Shown: positions 11,298 to 22,848, numbered from the stretch's first letter. The stretch: DNA of 64,000 bases from Perilla frutescens (GCA_026008535.1 BRKX01000002.1:69647380-69711379), one strand, 5' to 3'. Made by a program: numbers and translations. The notes: generated by a model not told the origin, from the letters alone.

Positions 11298-11984
11298 TTT
11301 CTACTATTCTCACTTACTCGCTTAATTTTATATAGCTTGGATAATTGGACACTCCCCACTGAGTCAGTAGTACTCACCCCAAAATCTACTTATCTTTTCA
11401 GGTGTTGTCTCGAGTGATGCGTAGCGAACAAGATGTGATAATGGTGGTCAAGTGATCAAGTATGATTAAATATTTTAATTTATTGTTGACTTTATTTTAT
11501 ATAATAAATATCGAATTATGCTTTGAAACTTCCGTTGTATCTCAAGAAAAATAATTTTATTAATGAAAAGCATGGATAACGTGCCTTTTCTATTAAAGTG
11601 AAATTGGGGTGTTACAGATGGATTTCGGCGGAGAAAAATGTTGTAAACGGGCCGGGTCAGTTGGGCTCAAGGTGAAATCGAGCTTTGAATTAGGTTGTGA
11701 TATTGCGCTTTCCATGGAATAGATTTCCTTATGTGCTCAAATAATATCCGATTTTAATGTTTTTGACATTACGGGTTCATATCGACATGAACTATGGTTT
11801 GATGAAGTCAATGGATTGAATATATGCTCATTTCTAGACGAGTATAGTGTCGGGCCTTAAAATCCATTAATTTGGGCCCTTGCCGTTTGGAGCTATATCT
11901 TATTTGACTTAATTTATTTATTTAAGCAAAATTCAAGGTTTTGGGGGTATTATAGTAACAGTAGCAATAACAATAATGTTGACA

Positions 11985-12430
11985 CTGATTTCTTTACTGA
12001 TACAAATGAGATGAGTTGTGGGGCTGTAATTCATGATGATGAGGGCATTTTTGTTGCGGCTAGGACTAACCATCTTTTAGGGTGTTTGCAGGTCGATGAG
12101 GGTGAATCATTGGGTTTGCCGGAGCTCTTTCTTGGATTAAGTCTTTCGGTATTCAACATGTTATTTTCGAAGTTGATTCCAAGGTTTGATGCTGTAAAAT
12201 CTTCCTCGGCGGCATCTCTAAATTTGGTTCGATTCTTTCTAGTTGTCGCAAACTTTTGAGGGGTTCAAATTATTTTTCACTTAATTTGGTTTGTCAAAAT
12301 GTCAATTGTGTAGCACATAGATTAGTTAGGGTTATTTGTGTTTTTTCATGCCTTTATGGACCTTCTCAATAGTTCATGTTCTTATGCTAGTTGATAAATC
12401 TCATTATTTGGTTGCAAAAAAATAAAGCTA
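11985..12430 (+). pseudogene. 5'-truncated LINE tail: RNase H domain, frameshifted
   Basis: The frame at 12011-12120 encodes GAVIHDDEGIFVAART, the usual start of the RNase H-like domain at the C-terminus of plant L1-type LINEs. The following bases in another frame read SWIKSFGIQHVIFEVDSK, and later NCVAHRLVRV appears near 12310. The domain is thus recognisable but shifted between frames at least twice. An A-rich tail (GCAAAAAAATAAA) follows near 12415. It is a dead, 5'-truncated LINE. No clear TSD was found. Confidence 0.7.
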
Positions 12431-12440
12431 AAAGAATAAA

Positions 12441-13442
12441 CCTTAATATTTGCAACAATAACATCTAACTATTAAACTATGTATACATATTCTATATAAT
12501 GTTTTGAGGTTTCAACTTTCTATATTTATATTTAATATTACATGATAAATCGGTGTGTCATTATTCATTGGGGGTAGCATAGAATTTACCATATTAATTT
12601 GCATTTCATTAATGCACATTTTACAATATCACCGAATACATTTCCTAATATCAGTGAAATAAAGAAGTACATAGTTTGTAGAGAACAAAAATTGTATTTA
12701 CACACACTTTACAATATTATTCATTCCTTTTCTTAAATAAAAATAATCATTATATATATATAGGTGACAGATTTTGGAGGATGACCATTTTTTTTAGAAT
12801 TGTACATTTGTACAACCATGATATTGAATTTAATGAGAGAATACGGCCTCGGAGCGCCGCTGCAGCTAGGAGGATCACACGTCGCTTTAATTTCCAATCC
12901 TCGCCCTCCTACTCGTACAAAAACTTGCCACGTGTCTTCCAACTACTTGAAAATGGCAAGTATCCCACTCATGTCTCCCTCTCACCAACTTCAGTCTTCA
13001 TTCTCATCAAACCTTCACTTATTGCCAATACTGTTACAACGTTTTTTTGTTTTTAACTTCAAATAGCATAGTGCCAATATATGGTAACAATTTAATTTTT
13101 ACGTGACATATATATATATATATATATAAATTAAAGTTATAGGTTATGCAATGCATCAAATTGAAAAAATCCAACTGGAAGTAATCATTAGTGACCTTAA
13201 TGGCGTGCCTTCTTCTGCGCCCTTCGCTTGATATTACTTGATTAATTAAGTCCACATATAGTAATTAGTATTCAGTAAAAATGCATATACGCATCAGTTC
13301 TACCGATGAAGCAAAAGGCAAAAGCTGTTAATAAAAACATCGATCATCACCGTCTCCAAAAATGAAAATTCCTCCCATTGAATTAATTCAAAATTTACAC
13401 TCCCGGATTCCAAAATTGAACAAAAGTAATTAATAAAGATCT
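12441..13442. other. Intergenic, including 3' flank of the GDU gene
   Basis: Short frames on both strands around 12733-13066 have no family resemblance. A CACGTG-containing G-box (about 12929) and (TA)n at about 13110-13128 are present. No gene is supported. Confidence 0.5.
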
Positions 13443-13468
13443 AGAGAGAGAGAGAGAGAGAGAGAGAG
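13443..13468 (+). repeat. (AG)n microsatellite
   Basis: Thirteen AG units lie just past the stop codon of the GLUTAMINE DUMPER gene, probably within its 3' UTR. Confidence 0.95.
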
Positions 13469-13475
13469 TTCAGTT

Positions 13476-14003
13476 TCATGTCTGAATATGTCCTCGGTTC
13501 AACTGTGATTCTCGAAATTCTTCTCCATCTCCTGGAACTCTTACCTCTGTTCGACTCTCATTTTCTTTATCTTTAACATTAATTTTATCATCGTTAAACG
13601 AAGAAGCGCGGCTTGACGTTGGAGTAGCCAAGAAAGTAGGCTTCACGTCACCAGCCATGATAACCAGAAACTTCTCCTCGAACGGCGGTGAAGCCTTCGT
13701 ATCCGAGCTGTCATCGCCTTTCACAGCGGACCCGCCCTCCGCGTTTCTCTCGCGGCCTTCATCGCCGCCGCCAACTTGGCCGGAGAGCTTCCAGTAAGAG
13801 CAAGCTAGGATGAGGAGGGCGAAGGCGATCAGCCCCAGCATGGCCGCCAAACCGCCGAAGAGGTATGGCACCGGTGAGTGCCACGGCGAGTGTTGGAGAG
13901 TTTCCGGGGGTGAGAACGTCTCCTTTGCGGCGGCGGATGCGGTTTCGGGGGTTGCTGTTTTTGATACTGAAGAATGGTGAAATAGAGCGGCACTGGCTCT
14001 CAT
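13476..14003 (-). CDS. GLUTAMINE DUMPER (GDU)-like membrane protein
   Basis: The single-exon frame encodes 175 residues. Residues about 38-68 contain SPWHSPVPYLFGGLAAMLGL and a following hydrophobic stretch, one membrane segment typical of the plant GDU family. Further on is VIMAGDVKPTFLATP, carrying the VIMAG motif known to be needed for GDU1 function and for interaction with the LOG2 ubiquitin ligase. Family members stimulate amino-acid export at the plasma membrane. Length and the order TM then VIMAG match the family. The C-terminal tail is acidic and charged, with no known domain. The start at 14003 is the first ATG after a TATA box at 14131-14139. The exact GDU paralogue cannot be told from sequence alone. 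Confidence 0.92.
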   Translation of the reverse strand: MRASAALFHHSSVSKTATPETASAAAKETFSPPETLQHSPWHSPVPYLFGGLAAMLGLIAFALLILACSYWKLSGQVGGGDEGRERNAEGGSAVKGDDSSDTKASPPFEEKFLVIMAGDVKPTFLATPTSSRASSFNDDKINVKDKENESRTEVRVPGDGEEFRESQLNRGHIQT

Positions 14004-14130
14004 ATTTTCGGTGGTTTTTTAAACCTTTTTCTCTATTTATTTTGAAGATTTTTGGGACGGCCGAGAAGCGCTCCGAGCGGCGGCGGCTGCTGGCGGTGAG
14101 TGGGCTGAGAAAAGAGAGAGCGGTGATTGT

Positions 14131-14139
14131 ATATTTATA
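14131..14139 (-). promoter_or_regulatory. TATA box of the GDU-like gene
   Basis: On the minus strand the bases read CTATAAATA, 128 bp before the start codon. This predicts a leader of roughly 100 nt. Confidence 0.7.
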
Positions 14140-14289
14140 GACGTATGAGAGTGCCTCGGCCAGCTCATACACACCAACACAATTTCTTAAATTTGAGTCA
14201 CCAACACCTCAATCTACAAAATAATACTAACCCATATGACGTGGACTATAATGGCCACAGCTTCAAAAAATCATTTTAGACGCTACCGT

Positions 14290-14638
14290 TAGGCCTGGAA
14301 ATCAAACCAAATAGATCAATGTTCAACTTGTCTTCGTTTGTTGAAAATTTTTTTGGGCTCAATTCGATAAACATATATATCAAATAAGTTTTGACGTAAT
14401 TTTATGTTCGATAAGATATAAAGTTCTCAAACTTGATAAGTAACAATTAAAAAAAATATATAAAAATATTAAACTACTCGGGCTTGACTCGTGTTCAACT
14501 CAATTAAAGCTCATTTGAGCTTAACTCGACAAGTATTCAAACAAGTTCAAACATTAATTTTAAAACTCGATCTCATTTCAAACAAGTTTGACATAAGTAT
14601 ATTTGAACTGAGCTCAACTTGACTCATTTAGAACCCTA
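14290..14638. mobile_element. Old hAT-type MITE
   Basis: The element starts TAGGCCTGGAAAT and ends CATTTAGAACCCTA, so the ends are imperfect inverted repeats beginning TAGG. The flanks GCTACCGT (14282-14289) and GCTACCAA (14639-14646) are a worn 8-bp TSD (6 of 8 match). The interior is rich in ACTCG/GAGCTC words like the younger hAT MITE at 59638-60108. Confidence 0.65.
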
Positions 14639-14646
14639 GCTACCAA

Positions 14647-15214
14647 ATCTATTATTACATTATAATATGTCAGATTTTCTATTACAATATTTAGATTACC
14701 GTACCATCACAACTTACTAAAATACTCAATGTTAAGTTAAAATATATGAACTTTATATTGATTTTGATTTTTTATATGATTATACAAACATCCTTTCAAT
14801 AATATAAATTTAACAGCGTACTTTTATAATTTTAATATTTTTCACATTTTCAACCATTTGTACGTGTTTGATATAAATCCTGTTGTAATTTGCACGGTTT
14901 CTGATGGTCATAAACAATGTTGTTGTTTTTTTGAATGAAAGTCATAAACAACGTTGTTTTAATTGGGTTAAATCATTTGAAAACATTTAACCCATGTGGA
15001 AACAACATGATATCAATTGGTTAGATGTGAAAAATATTGTAATTATAAAGTTGTTAAATTTATGTTAATGGAAGTTTTTTTTTAATCATGTAAAGAATCA
15101 AAATTGGTGCAAAGTTTGTGTATACCATGATAATTATATATACACCGATTAAACAAAAAATCAAAATCACTAGATTACACAGTACTTTTTATCTATAACC
15201 ATTTATTACTTATA
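14647..15214. other. Intergenic, no gene recognised
   Basis: AT-rich sequence. A short duplicated phrase (GTCATAAACAA(T/C)GTTGTT) occurs near 14908 and 14940. Nothing else is supported. Confidence 0.5.
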
Positions 15215-15230
15215 TTCTTTAATTTAATAA

Positions 15231-15336
15231 TTTTTTTTTACTCACACACCCAACTTGTGGTATTGAGGAGATTCGAACCCATGACCTTTGGTCTTCAGGT
15301 AACCTCACTCCACCACTAGGTCATCCCCACTGTGAC
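15231..15336 (-). mobile_element. tRNA-derived SINE with 16-bp TSD
   Basis: On the minus strand the element has an A-box-like GATGACCTAGTGGTGG, a B-box-like GGGTTCGAATCTCC about 35 bp later, and ends in nine A residues. TTCTTTAATTTAATAA flanks it exactly on both sides (15215-15230 and 15337-15352). The length of about 106 bp, internal pol III promoter, A-tail and long TSD together define a SINE mobilised by LINE machinery. Confidence 0.88.
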
Positions 15337-15356
15337 TTCTTTAATTTAATAACTAA

Positions 15357-15743
15357 CTAGTATTTCTCCTGTGTGATGCACAAATAATAATTATTTTGTT
15401 AGATTTGTAATATTTTGATTATTTTTTAATTATGTATTGTGTTCAATTTTTAAAAATTAATAAAACGATATGCATATGCGTTAATTAATTATATAAGCTA
15501 GAAGATCAATTTGTGTAGTTATGACAAATAAAAATAAAAATAAATTTTAGGAACTAAATGAAAATCATGTTAGAAAGATCTAATTCGAATATTTCAAATG
15601 ACATGATTTTATAAATATCAATGTATAGTTATCCATGATTAAAAAATATTTGATTTCCTTGAATATATGACACACATAACAAATATAATTATTTAATTAT
15701 TTTAAATGACGAAATTGAAATGGAAGATAATAAGTTATTGCAA

Positions 15744-15790
<47 letters not shown>

Positions 15791-16010
15791 AGTGCAACAC
15801 AAATGAAAACTAGTTGTAATATAAACCGTCTGAAAAATGTAAAAAAAAAATTACAACAGTAAATGTCACTATTGTTGTTTATTAACTCAAAACTGTTGTC
15901 TATTATTCAAAAACTGTTGCCTAAATTATAACGGTAAAATAGTGTGAAAGACAACGGTTTATACTATAATCGTTATCTATCACACAATTTTGCTTTAATA
16001 TATGTATAGA
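15357..16010 (-). mobile_element. Short non-autonomous Helitron, minus strand
   Basis: On the minus strand the 5' end is TCTATACATATATTAAAGC, identical to the element at 2165. The 3' end is ...GAAATACTAG followed by T, with a short hairpin TGTG-CATCA-CACA just before. The insertion lies between host A and T. It abuts the right TSD of the SINE by 4 bp. It contains a (TTA)n tract at 15748-15789 and no coding sequence. Confidence 0.8.
15748..15789 (+). repeat. (TTA)n microsatellite
   Basis: About 14 ATT/TTA triplets lie inside the Helitron. Confidence 0.95.
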
Positions 16011-16530
16011 TAGATAGATAAGTTTTAAGTTTATTTTATTTTTTCATATTTTTCATTGATTTTGTTGGTTTTGTATTATTCTGTATATGGTTTTATGTTT
16101 CTTAATTATTTTGCGAATTCAATGATCATGAGTTGCTTCAATACTTTATTTTTATAATTTATGATTTTTAATTAATTTTGGTAGCCAGCTTTCTTCCATT
16201 AGGGCTTTTGGAGACGCCATTTCACCAATTGGCTGCAAATTTGTTCTCCAATGCAGCGGCGTATCGAGCGGCATTTTGAGGATTGGTCTCTCTCCTGGAC
16301 GGCAAATTTATTATATTTTTTATGTTATATTTCGTTCATTATTTTATTTTATATTTTATGTATGTTATTTGTATTGTATTTTAAATAATGTGTTGTAATT
16401 AATATTAAAATTTGTTATATATGATAAATTTAATTAAATACAAATATTAATACATAAAATTAAATTAGATAAAAATTAGACCAACAATAAAAAACACTAA
16501 AATAAATAAAATTACACCAACAATAAAACT

Positions 16531-16718
16531 ACATAAAAATACTAAAATAGATAAAAGTACATAAAATAGAAACATAAAAATACACATACAATAAAATAAA
16601 AAAATACAAATATTTTCCTAATAATACATAAAAATACTAAAATAAATAAAAGTACATTAAATAAAAACATAAAAATACGCATAAAATAAAATAAAAAGAT
16701 TCAAATATTTTTCTAATA
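16531..16718 (+). repeat. 95-bp tandem duplication
   Basis: ACATAAAAATACTAAAATA starts at 16531 and again at 16626. The following 75 bp match with few changes, ending CAAATATTTT(C/T)CTAATA. The rest of 16011-16530 is AT-rich with no gene. Confidence 0.85.
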
Positions 16719-17120
16719 AACTCAAAGGCCACTTCGAAATGCATTAATTGATCATTTGGGGAGGAATGTTCTAATTCGGAGAATTATAGTATATTATCAT
16801 GTAACTTTATGTTTATTTTGTAATATTTTAATGAATCGTATTTTGATTTTACATTAATTCAAATATATTTGTTAAAAAAAATATTTTTTCATAATTATTA
16901 TGAAAAATTGAATTTAAATATAGATATCAATTAAATGAGATTTATATGTTATCAATTATAAAATAATAATTGTAAAAGATATAAAAGGAATATTCTGGAA
17001 TATTTTCTTTTATTGTAGAATTATACTACTTGCAAACTGTTGGAGATGAAATTGAGAATCTGCTGCATTTTAATAATTGTGATGTTGTATTATAGTGCAG
17101 ACTGTTGGGGATGGCCTTAA
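16719..17120. mobile_element. Possible PIF/Harbinger-type remnant
   Basis: One plus frame near 16730 reads RPLRNALIDHLG, reminiscent of the C-terminus of plant Harbinger-like nucleases. TGTTGGAGATG (near 17039) and TGTTGGGGATGGCC (near 17103) resemble terminal repeats of Harbinger MITEs. No matching left terminus was found. This is a weak call. Confidence 0.25.
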
Positions 17121-17766
17121 CTTATTAAAGTAACGAGCAATGCCTGCAAATCTTCGGGCCCAATTTTTTATTTTTATTTTAGTCGACAAATCAGGCCAAG
17201 TTAATTATATGATATGACAATAACAGTTCGAAAAATTGAAATGAATTGATAAATGTTTAAGAAATTATAATATTGTACTCTATTTTACTAGCTATTAGAT
17301 GTTCAATTTCCTAAGTCCAATATTCTAATGCAGAGTACATTTCATTATAACGTATTATTTAACTTTTATTTTAACAAGTCCTGTTAAAAAAAGGCAATAA
17401 ATTAATGAGTCCCAGCTACAGGGAGAGGGCACTAAAATTAAATTAGCTAGTGTGATTGGATGTGAATTGGGAGGCATATATCATGAAAGATATCACAATG
17501 GTTAGGGTATGAATAAATAATAGAATTGTGGGTAAAGTGATCACCAAATTTATTGGCTTTTATCTAAGTTTTGTATCATTATTTGCTTTATGGTTTATTT
17601 GATCTCACTGTGTGAAATTATCAAGTCAGCTTTCTCCATCCAGATCCCCTCATATTAAAATCATAGTTTCCTTTTAATTACAGTTATACTTTTATCAGCT
17701 GCACCCAATAAATTTCAATAAAGTCTTGCAATAAAGGCTAATATTATATAAAAAAAATCTTAGTTT
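17121..17766. other. Intergenic, no gene recognised
   Basis: AT-rich flank of the copia insertion, ending with its left TSD copy AGTTT at 17762-17766. Confidence 0.6.
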
Positions 17767-17924
17767 TGTTGTAAACAAGAGAGAGACGAGAGGGAATATG
17801 AATTGTGTGTATTCAATATGAGGACCAAATGCCTCTATTTATAATAGTACAAGAGATAGGGTTTTAGAGTTAGTAACTTGGCCATCACTCATATCATATA
17901 TATCTATTAGATATATTTACAACA
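17767..17924 (-). repeat. Copia 3' LTR
   Basis: The 158-bp LTR carries TATAAATAG on the minus strand. Next to it (17925-17937) the minus strand reads AAGGGGGAGTG, the polypurine tract that primes plus-strand DNA synthesis. Confidence 0.95.
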
Positions 17925-18042
17925 CTCCCCCTTGAGTGACCAATCTCTAAAACAAATGTTGCCTCATTAAAACCTTGCTAGAAAAACCCAATGGGAAAAA
18001 ATCGAAGGAAAAAGAGTACAACGGCTCCCCCTGATCTTGAGA

Positions 18043-21000
18043 TCATTGTAGATCTTTGAGTCGGCACATGCCGATCTTGTGTACCAACTTTCTGAATGTT
18101 GATGTTGGTAATGCCTTTATGAATAAGTCCGCCAAATTGTCACTTGAGCGAATTTGTTGAACGTTGATATCACCATTCTTTTGGAGATCGTGTGTGTAGA
18201 ATAACTTGGGAGAAATGTGCTTCGTCCTATCACCTTTGATGTATCCTTCCTTGAGTTGCGCGATGCAAGCAACATTGTCTTCATACAAAACAGTTGGAGT
18301 GATCTTTGATGAAGGTAATCCGCATGACTCTTGGATGTGACTTGTCATATTTCTCAACCATACACACTCTCGACTTGTTTCATGGATTGCAATAATTTCA
18401 GAATGATTTGAGGATGTTGCAGTCAAGGTTTGCTTCACAGACTTCCATGATATAGCAGTTCCACCACATGTGAAAACATAGCCAGTTTGTGACTTGGCTT
18501 GATGTGGATCGGATAAAAATCCTGCATCCGAATACCCTACCAGAGAAGAATCGAAATTTTCTGAATAATATAATCCAAGGTCTATGGTACCCTTCAGATA
18601 ACATAGAATGTGCTTAACACCATTCCAATGTCTCAAAGTGGGTGCAACGCTATATCTTGCAAGAAGATTTACAGAAAAAACTATATCTGGTCTAGTATAA
18701 TTAGCCAGATAAGTTAATGCTCCAATTGCACTTAGATATGGTACTTCAAGACCAAGTATCGTTTCACCATCTTCAATAGGTCGAAATGGATCTTTCTTCG
18801 TATCAAGAGATCTAACGACCATTGGTGATGCTAATGGATGTGCATTATCCATGTAAAAGCGCTTTAACACTTTTTCTGTATATGTGGATTGGTGAATAAA
18901 CGTCCTCGGACACTTTCAATTTGCAAACCAAGACAGAATTTTGTCTTTCCCAAATCTTTCATCTCAAACTCTTTCTTCAAATATTCAGTAGTTTTATTGA
19001 GCTCTTCAGGAGTCCTAATTAAATTCAAATCATCAACATAAACTGATATAATTGCAAATCTACTTTCGATTTTCTTTATGAAAACACAAGGGCAGATATC
19101 ATCATTTTTGTATCCTTCTTTCAACAGATACTCGCTCAATCTATTATACCACATACGGCCAGACTGTTTCAGCCCATACAGCGATTTTTGCAGTTTAATT
19201 AAAACATACTTTTGGGTTTTGACTTTAATGCTTCAGGCATTTTAAATCCTTCAGGGATTTTCATATATATGTCATTATCTAATGACCCATATAGATAGGC
19301 AGTTACTACATCCATAAGGCGCATAACAAGCCTTTGTGACACAGCCAGACTAATCAGAAATCTGAAAGTAATCGCATCCATTACTGGAGAGTATGTTTCA
19401 TCATAATCAATTCCTGGTCTTTGAGAGAAACCTTGCACTACGAGTCTTGCTCTATATCTCGTAACTTCATTTTTCTCATTTCTCTTTCTAACAAATATCC
19501 ATCTGTATCCAACAGGGGTTTTAGATTCCGGAGTTATGACTATAGGTCCAAATACTTTCCGGTTATCACAGAAATTTATTTCCATTTCCATAGCTCTTTT
19601 CCACATTGGCCAATCATTTCTCTGTTTACATTCTGTAACAGATTTTGGTTCAGGATCCTCATTTAAAATTTGATGAGCTATATGAAAGGCGAATATATCA
19701 TCTACAATGATATGTTCTCTCTCCAGTATCTGATTGGAAGATAAATAATTTATTGAGATCTCATGATTTTCAGCTACATGTAATTCTTCAGGAATTACGT
19801 CACTTTTATTTGATTGATTAATCATTTTCGTCATTGTTTGGTTTCCATCTTGCCCCTTTCTTTTCCTAGACACAGAATCTTTGGAACCAATTGGTCGACC
19901 ACGTTTTTGACGAATTTTAGACTCATTTGCTACCAAAGCTATTTGTCCTTCAGGGACATCAATTTTGGCTGGAGTATTTGCAGCATGTATGTGAGATTGT
20001 GTCACTTTTCTTGTATCTACAAAAGCATCAGGAAGTTGGTTTGCAGTCTTTTACAAATGAATAATCTTTTCAACTTCTTGTTCACATTGATTAGTTCGAG
20101 AATCAAAATGTGACAAGCTTTTCTCATTCCAAAATATTTCCTTGTGCTTTTCTGGATGTAGATTCGTTCCACCTAATGTTGGAAATGTCATTTCATCAAA
20201 AGGACAATCTGCAAAACGTGCAGTAAATAAATCACCCGTTAAAGGTTCAATATACCTTATAATCGAAGGTGAATCAAATCCAACATATATCCCAAGCCTT
20301 CGTTGGGGACCCATTTTTGTTCGTTGTGGGGGTGCAATTGGGACTTGAACCGCACAACCAAAAGTTCGTAAGTGAGAAACATCTGGTTCTCGACCAAGAA
20401 TAATTTGCATTGGGGAGTATTCATGGTTGGCCGATGGTCTAATACGAACTAATGTTGCCGCATGTAATATGGCATGACCCCAAGCAGTAGTTGAGAGTTT
20501 TGACTTCATAAGTAACGGTCTAGCAATAAGTTGAAGACGTTTGATAAACGATTCTGCTAAACCATTTTGAGTATGGACACGAGCGACTGAATGTTCAATC
20601 TCAATTCCAATAGCCATACAATAGTTTTCAAATGTTTGAGACGTAAACTCACTAGCATTATCAAGACGAATTCTTTTAATTGAATTGTCTGGGAATTGAG
20701 CTCGTAATTTTATAATTTGAGCAAGTAGTCTAGCAAATGCTGCATTTCTAGTAGAAAACAAGCATACATGTGACCATCTAGAAGAAGCATCAATCAATAC
20801 CATAAAGTATCGAAAAGGGCCACATGGTGGATGTATAGGTCCACAAATATCTCCTTGAATTCTCTCTAAGAAAGATGGAGATTCAATATTAACCTTCGTA
20901 TATGAAGGTCTAATGACTAACTTGCCTTGTGCACAAGCATCACATGGGAATTCATTTGTCATAAGAATATTTTGATTCTTCATGTTGTGCCCATATGAAT

Positions 21001-21498
21001 TATTGATTATTCGGCGCATCATAGTTGCTCCAGGATGTCCAAGCCTATCATGCCAAAGCAAAAAGCTTTTTGTGTCATTGAACTTCGGGTTCATGACATG
21101 GTTTGTCTCAATTGCTTTTATGAATGTGTAATACATCCCAGAAGGTAGTGTTAATAATTTTTCTTTTGTTCGCTTATGGCCGGATACAAAAGAATTTATG
21201 CAGAGATATTCTTTTCCACCTTCTGATATAGTCTCGATGTGGTATCCATTATAGCGGATATCCTTGAAACTTAGTAAGTTTCTTCTGGACTTACTAGAAT
21301 ACAGGGCATTTTTAATATCTAATTTAGTATCATTTGGTAAATGATACAAGCTCTTCCGGAGCCTTCAATGATGTTTGATGCACCTGATATCGTGTTAACA
21401 TTATCCTCAGCTAATGTCAACTTAAGAAAATATTTCTTATTTTGGAGAATGGTGTGTGTAGTGGCACTATCAGCAAGACAAATATCACAAGATTCCAT
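18043..21498 (-). pseudogene. Copia pol: protease-integrase-RT-RNase H, broken
   Basis: The first ATG after gag (21498) precedes the protease motif DSATTHTIL. Next come GAG-pre-integrase (HDRLGHPG, CDACAQGK), the integrase core with D, D and E in GDICGP, RLDNASEF and GLAESF, then reverse transcriptase (GYRWIFVRK, YSPV, SVYVDDL) and RNase H with SEIIA and EDNVACIAQ. The frame is broken near 21352 (shift), at 20051-20053 (in-frame TAA), near 19205 (shift) and near 18900 (shift). All catalytic motifs are otherwise present. The C-terminus runs intact to the stop at 18043. Confidence 0.95.
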
Positions 21499-21649
21499 TT
21501 GAATGTCTGAGACGTTTTTAAAAGAAGATCAATTATTATTGAGTAAAAATATGAAAGGAAAAATAAATAAATTATTTTTAATGGAAAAACAACGATGTGA
21601 AAGTAAATAAGCAATGTCTTTTTATCAACTAGAAATAAATGATAAAGGA

Positions 21650-22669
21650 CTAAACAATGTCCATATGATCGTCTTCAAGCACACCACCACCAATTAACTG
21701 ATCCATATTATCTCCTTTTGGGTCATCAAAGAAGTCGGAGACATCTAAGTGAGTAGTATCAATTGGGCCGTCAAAGTCAACGACATTGGTTTCCTTCTTG
21801 TCTTTTTCCTTGATCGAATCTTGATATAGATCTGCAAGGTGTTTTGCCGTTCGGCAAGTACGTGACCAATGTCCATTCATGCCACATCTATGACATGCAC
21901 CTTCCTTTTTGGATGAACTGTGCTCGTTGGATATTTTCTGCCTTTTGTTGCTAGAGGTTGCATCATTTGGTTTACCGCATCCACGACCGCGACCATATCC
22001 ACGTCCATGCCCACGCCCACGTCCACGTTGGTTCCCACGACCACGTCCATTGTCATGGTTGAAAGTTGCATTGGCTTCAGGCAATGCAGCGGAACCAGTG
22101 GGGCGGAGTTCATGGTTTTTCATGAGCAATTCATTATTTTGCTCGGCAACCAACAAACAAGATATTAGTTCAGAGTACTTTTTAAAACCACGCTCCCTAT
22201 ATTGTTGCTGTAACAGCACATTAGAAGTATGAAAAGTGGAGAATGTTTTCTCAAGCATGTCAGTATCAGTGATACTCTTTCCACAAAATTTCAATTTTGA
22301 AATAATTCTAAATAATTCAGAATTATAAGCACTCACAGACTTAAAGTCTTGCAGTCTAAGATGCATCCACTCGTAACGAGCTTTAGGAAGGACGATAGTC
22401 TTTTGATGATCAAACCTTTTTTTCAGGTTTGTCCACAACTCACTCGGATCTTTGACGGTCAAATATTCCGTCTTTAGATCATCATGAAGATGATGACGAA
22501 GGAAAATCAGCGCCTTAGCGCAATCCTGTTGAGATGCTTTGTTTCCTTCTTTGATTGTCTCCCCTAGACCCCTTGAGATCAGGTGAACATCAGCATCAAG
22601 AGTCCATGATATATAATTCTTGTCCGAAATGTCAAGGGCGATGAACTCAAGTTTGGCTATGTTTGTCAT
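21650..22669 (-). CDS. Copia gag (UBN2-type capsid with zinc knuckle)
   Basis: The intact frame of about 339 residues starts at ATG 22669 (MTNIAKLEF). It has the copia gag core (YISWTLDADVHL, LWTNLKKRF, YNSELFRIISKL), an RGRG-rich RNA-binding segment around residues 200-230 and a CCHC knuckle CHRCGMNGHWSRTC. It ends in a TAG at 21650. About 150 bp of AT-rich DNA separates it from pol, so gag and pol are not one frame here. Gag would assemble the virus-like particle and bind element RNA. Being intact, it could act in cis or trans. Confidence 0.9.
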   Translation of the reverse strand: MTNIAKLEFIALDISDKNYISWTLDADVHLISRGLGETIKEGNKASQQDCAKALIFLRHHLHDDLKTEYLTVKDPSELWTNLKKRFDHQKTIVLPKARYEWMHLRLQDFKSVSAYNSELFRIISKLKFCGKSITDTDMLEKTFSTFHTSNVLLQQQYRERGFKKYSELISCLLVAEQNNELLMKNHELRPTGSAALPEANATFNHDNGRGRGNQRGRGRGHGRGYGRGRGCGKPNDATSSNKRQKISNEHSSSKKEGACHRCGMNGHWSRTCRTAKHLADLYQDSIKEKDKKETNVVDFDGPIDTTHLDVSDFFDDPKGDNMDQLIGGGVLEDDHMDIV

Positions 22670-22740
22670 TCGTGCAATTCTGCACAAAGAATCAAGGATA
22701 TATTATCCATATGTTTAATTTATTTGTTCTTTAGAGCATG

Positions 22741-22848
22741 TAATATTCTTCAGGAATATTACTTGTGCTACTTTAATATCATCAATTTATGATCTTGAAT
22801 ATAATATTCTTCATGAATATTACTTGTGCTACTCGAATAGCATCAATA
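22741..22848 (-). repeat. Duplicated hairpin in the copia leader
   Basis: TAATATTCTTCAGGAATATT (22741) and TAATATTCTTCATGAATATT (22802) are 61 bp apart. Each is a 7-bp stem (AATATTC/GAATATT) and is followed by ACTTGTGCTACT. They lie in the untranslated leader between the primer-binding site and gag, where dimerisation or packaging signals could sit. Confidence 0.7.

Larger units (their letters stand above)
9445..11616. mobile_element. Solo LTR with perfect 5-bp TSD (probably Ty3/gypsy)
   Basis: The sequence starts TGTAGCGGCCCG and ends GGGGTGTTACA. It is flanked on both sides by GATGG (9440-9444 and 11617-11621). This is the structure left by recombination between two LTRs. A TATAAATAG box at 9869-9877 on the plus strand suggests the original transcription direction. 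A 23-bp array (11190-11281) lies near the 3' part. No gag, pol, primer-binding site or polypurine tract is present. Long LTRs with CCCG...GTGTTACA-type ends are common in plant gypsy chromoviruses, but the family is inferred. The 120-aa minus frame at 10545-10183 is not gene-like. Confidence 0.85.

Noticed and set aside
12733..13066. Overlapping frames on both strands near a G-box
   Set aside because: No domain, no start or splice support, and mutually overlapping frames; probably noncoding.
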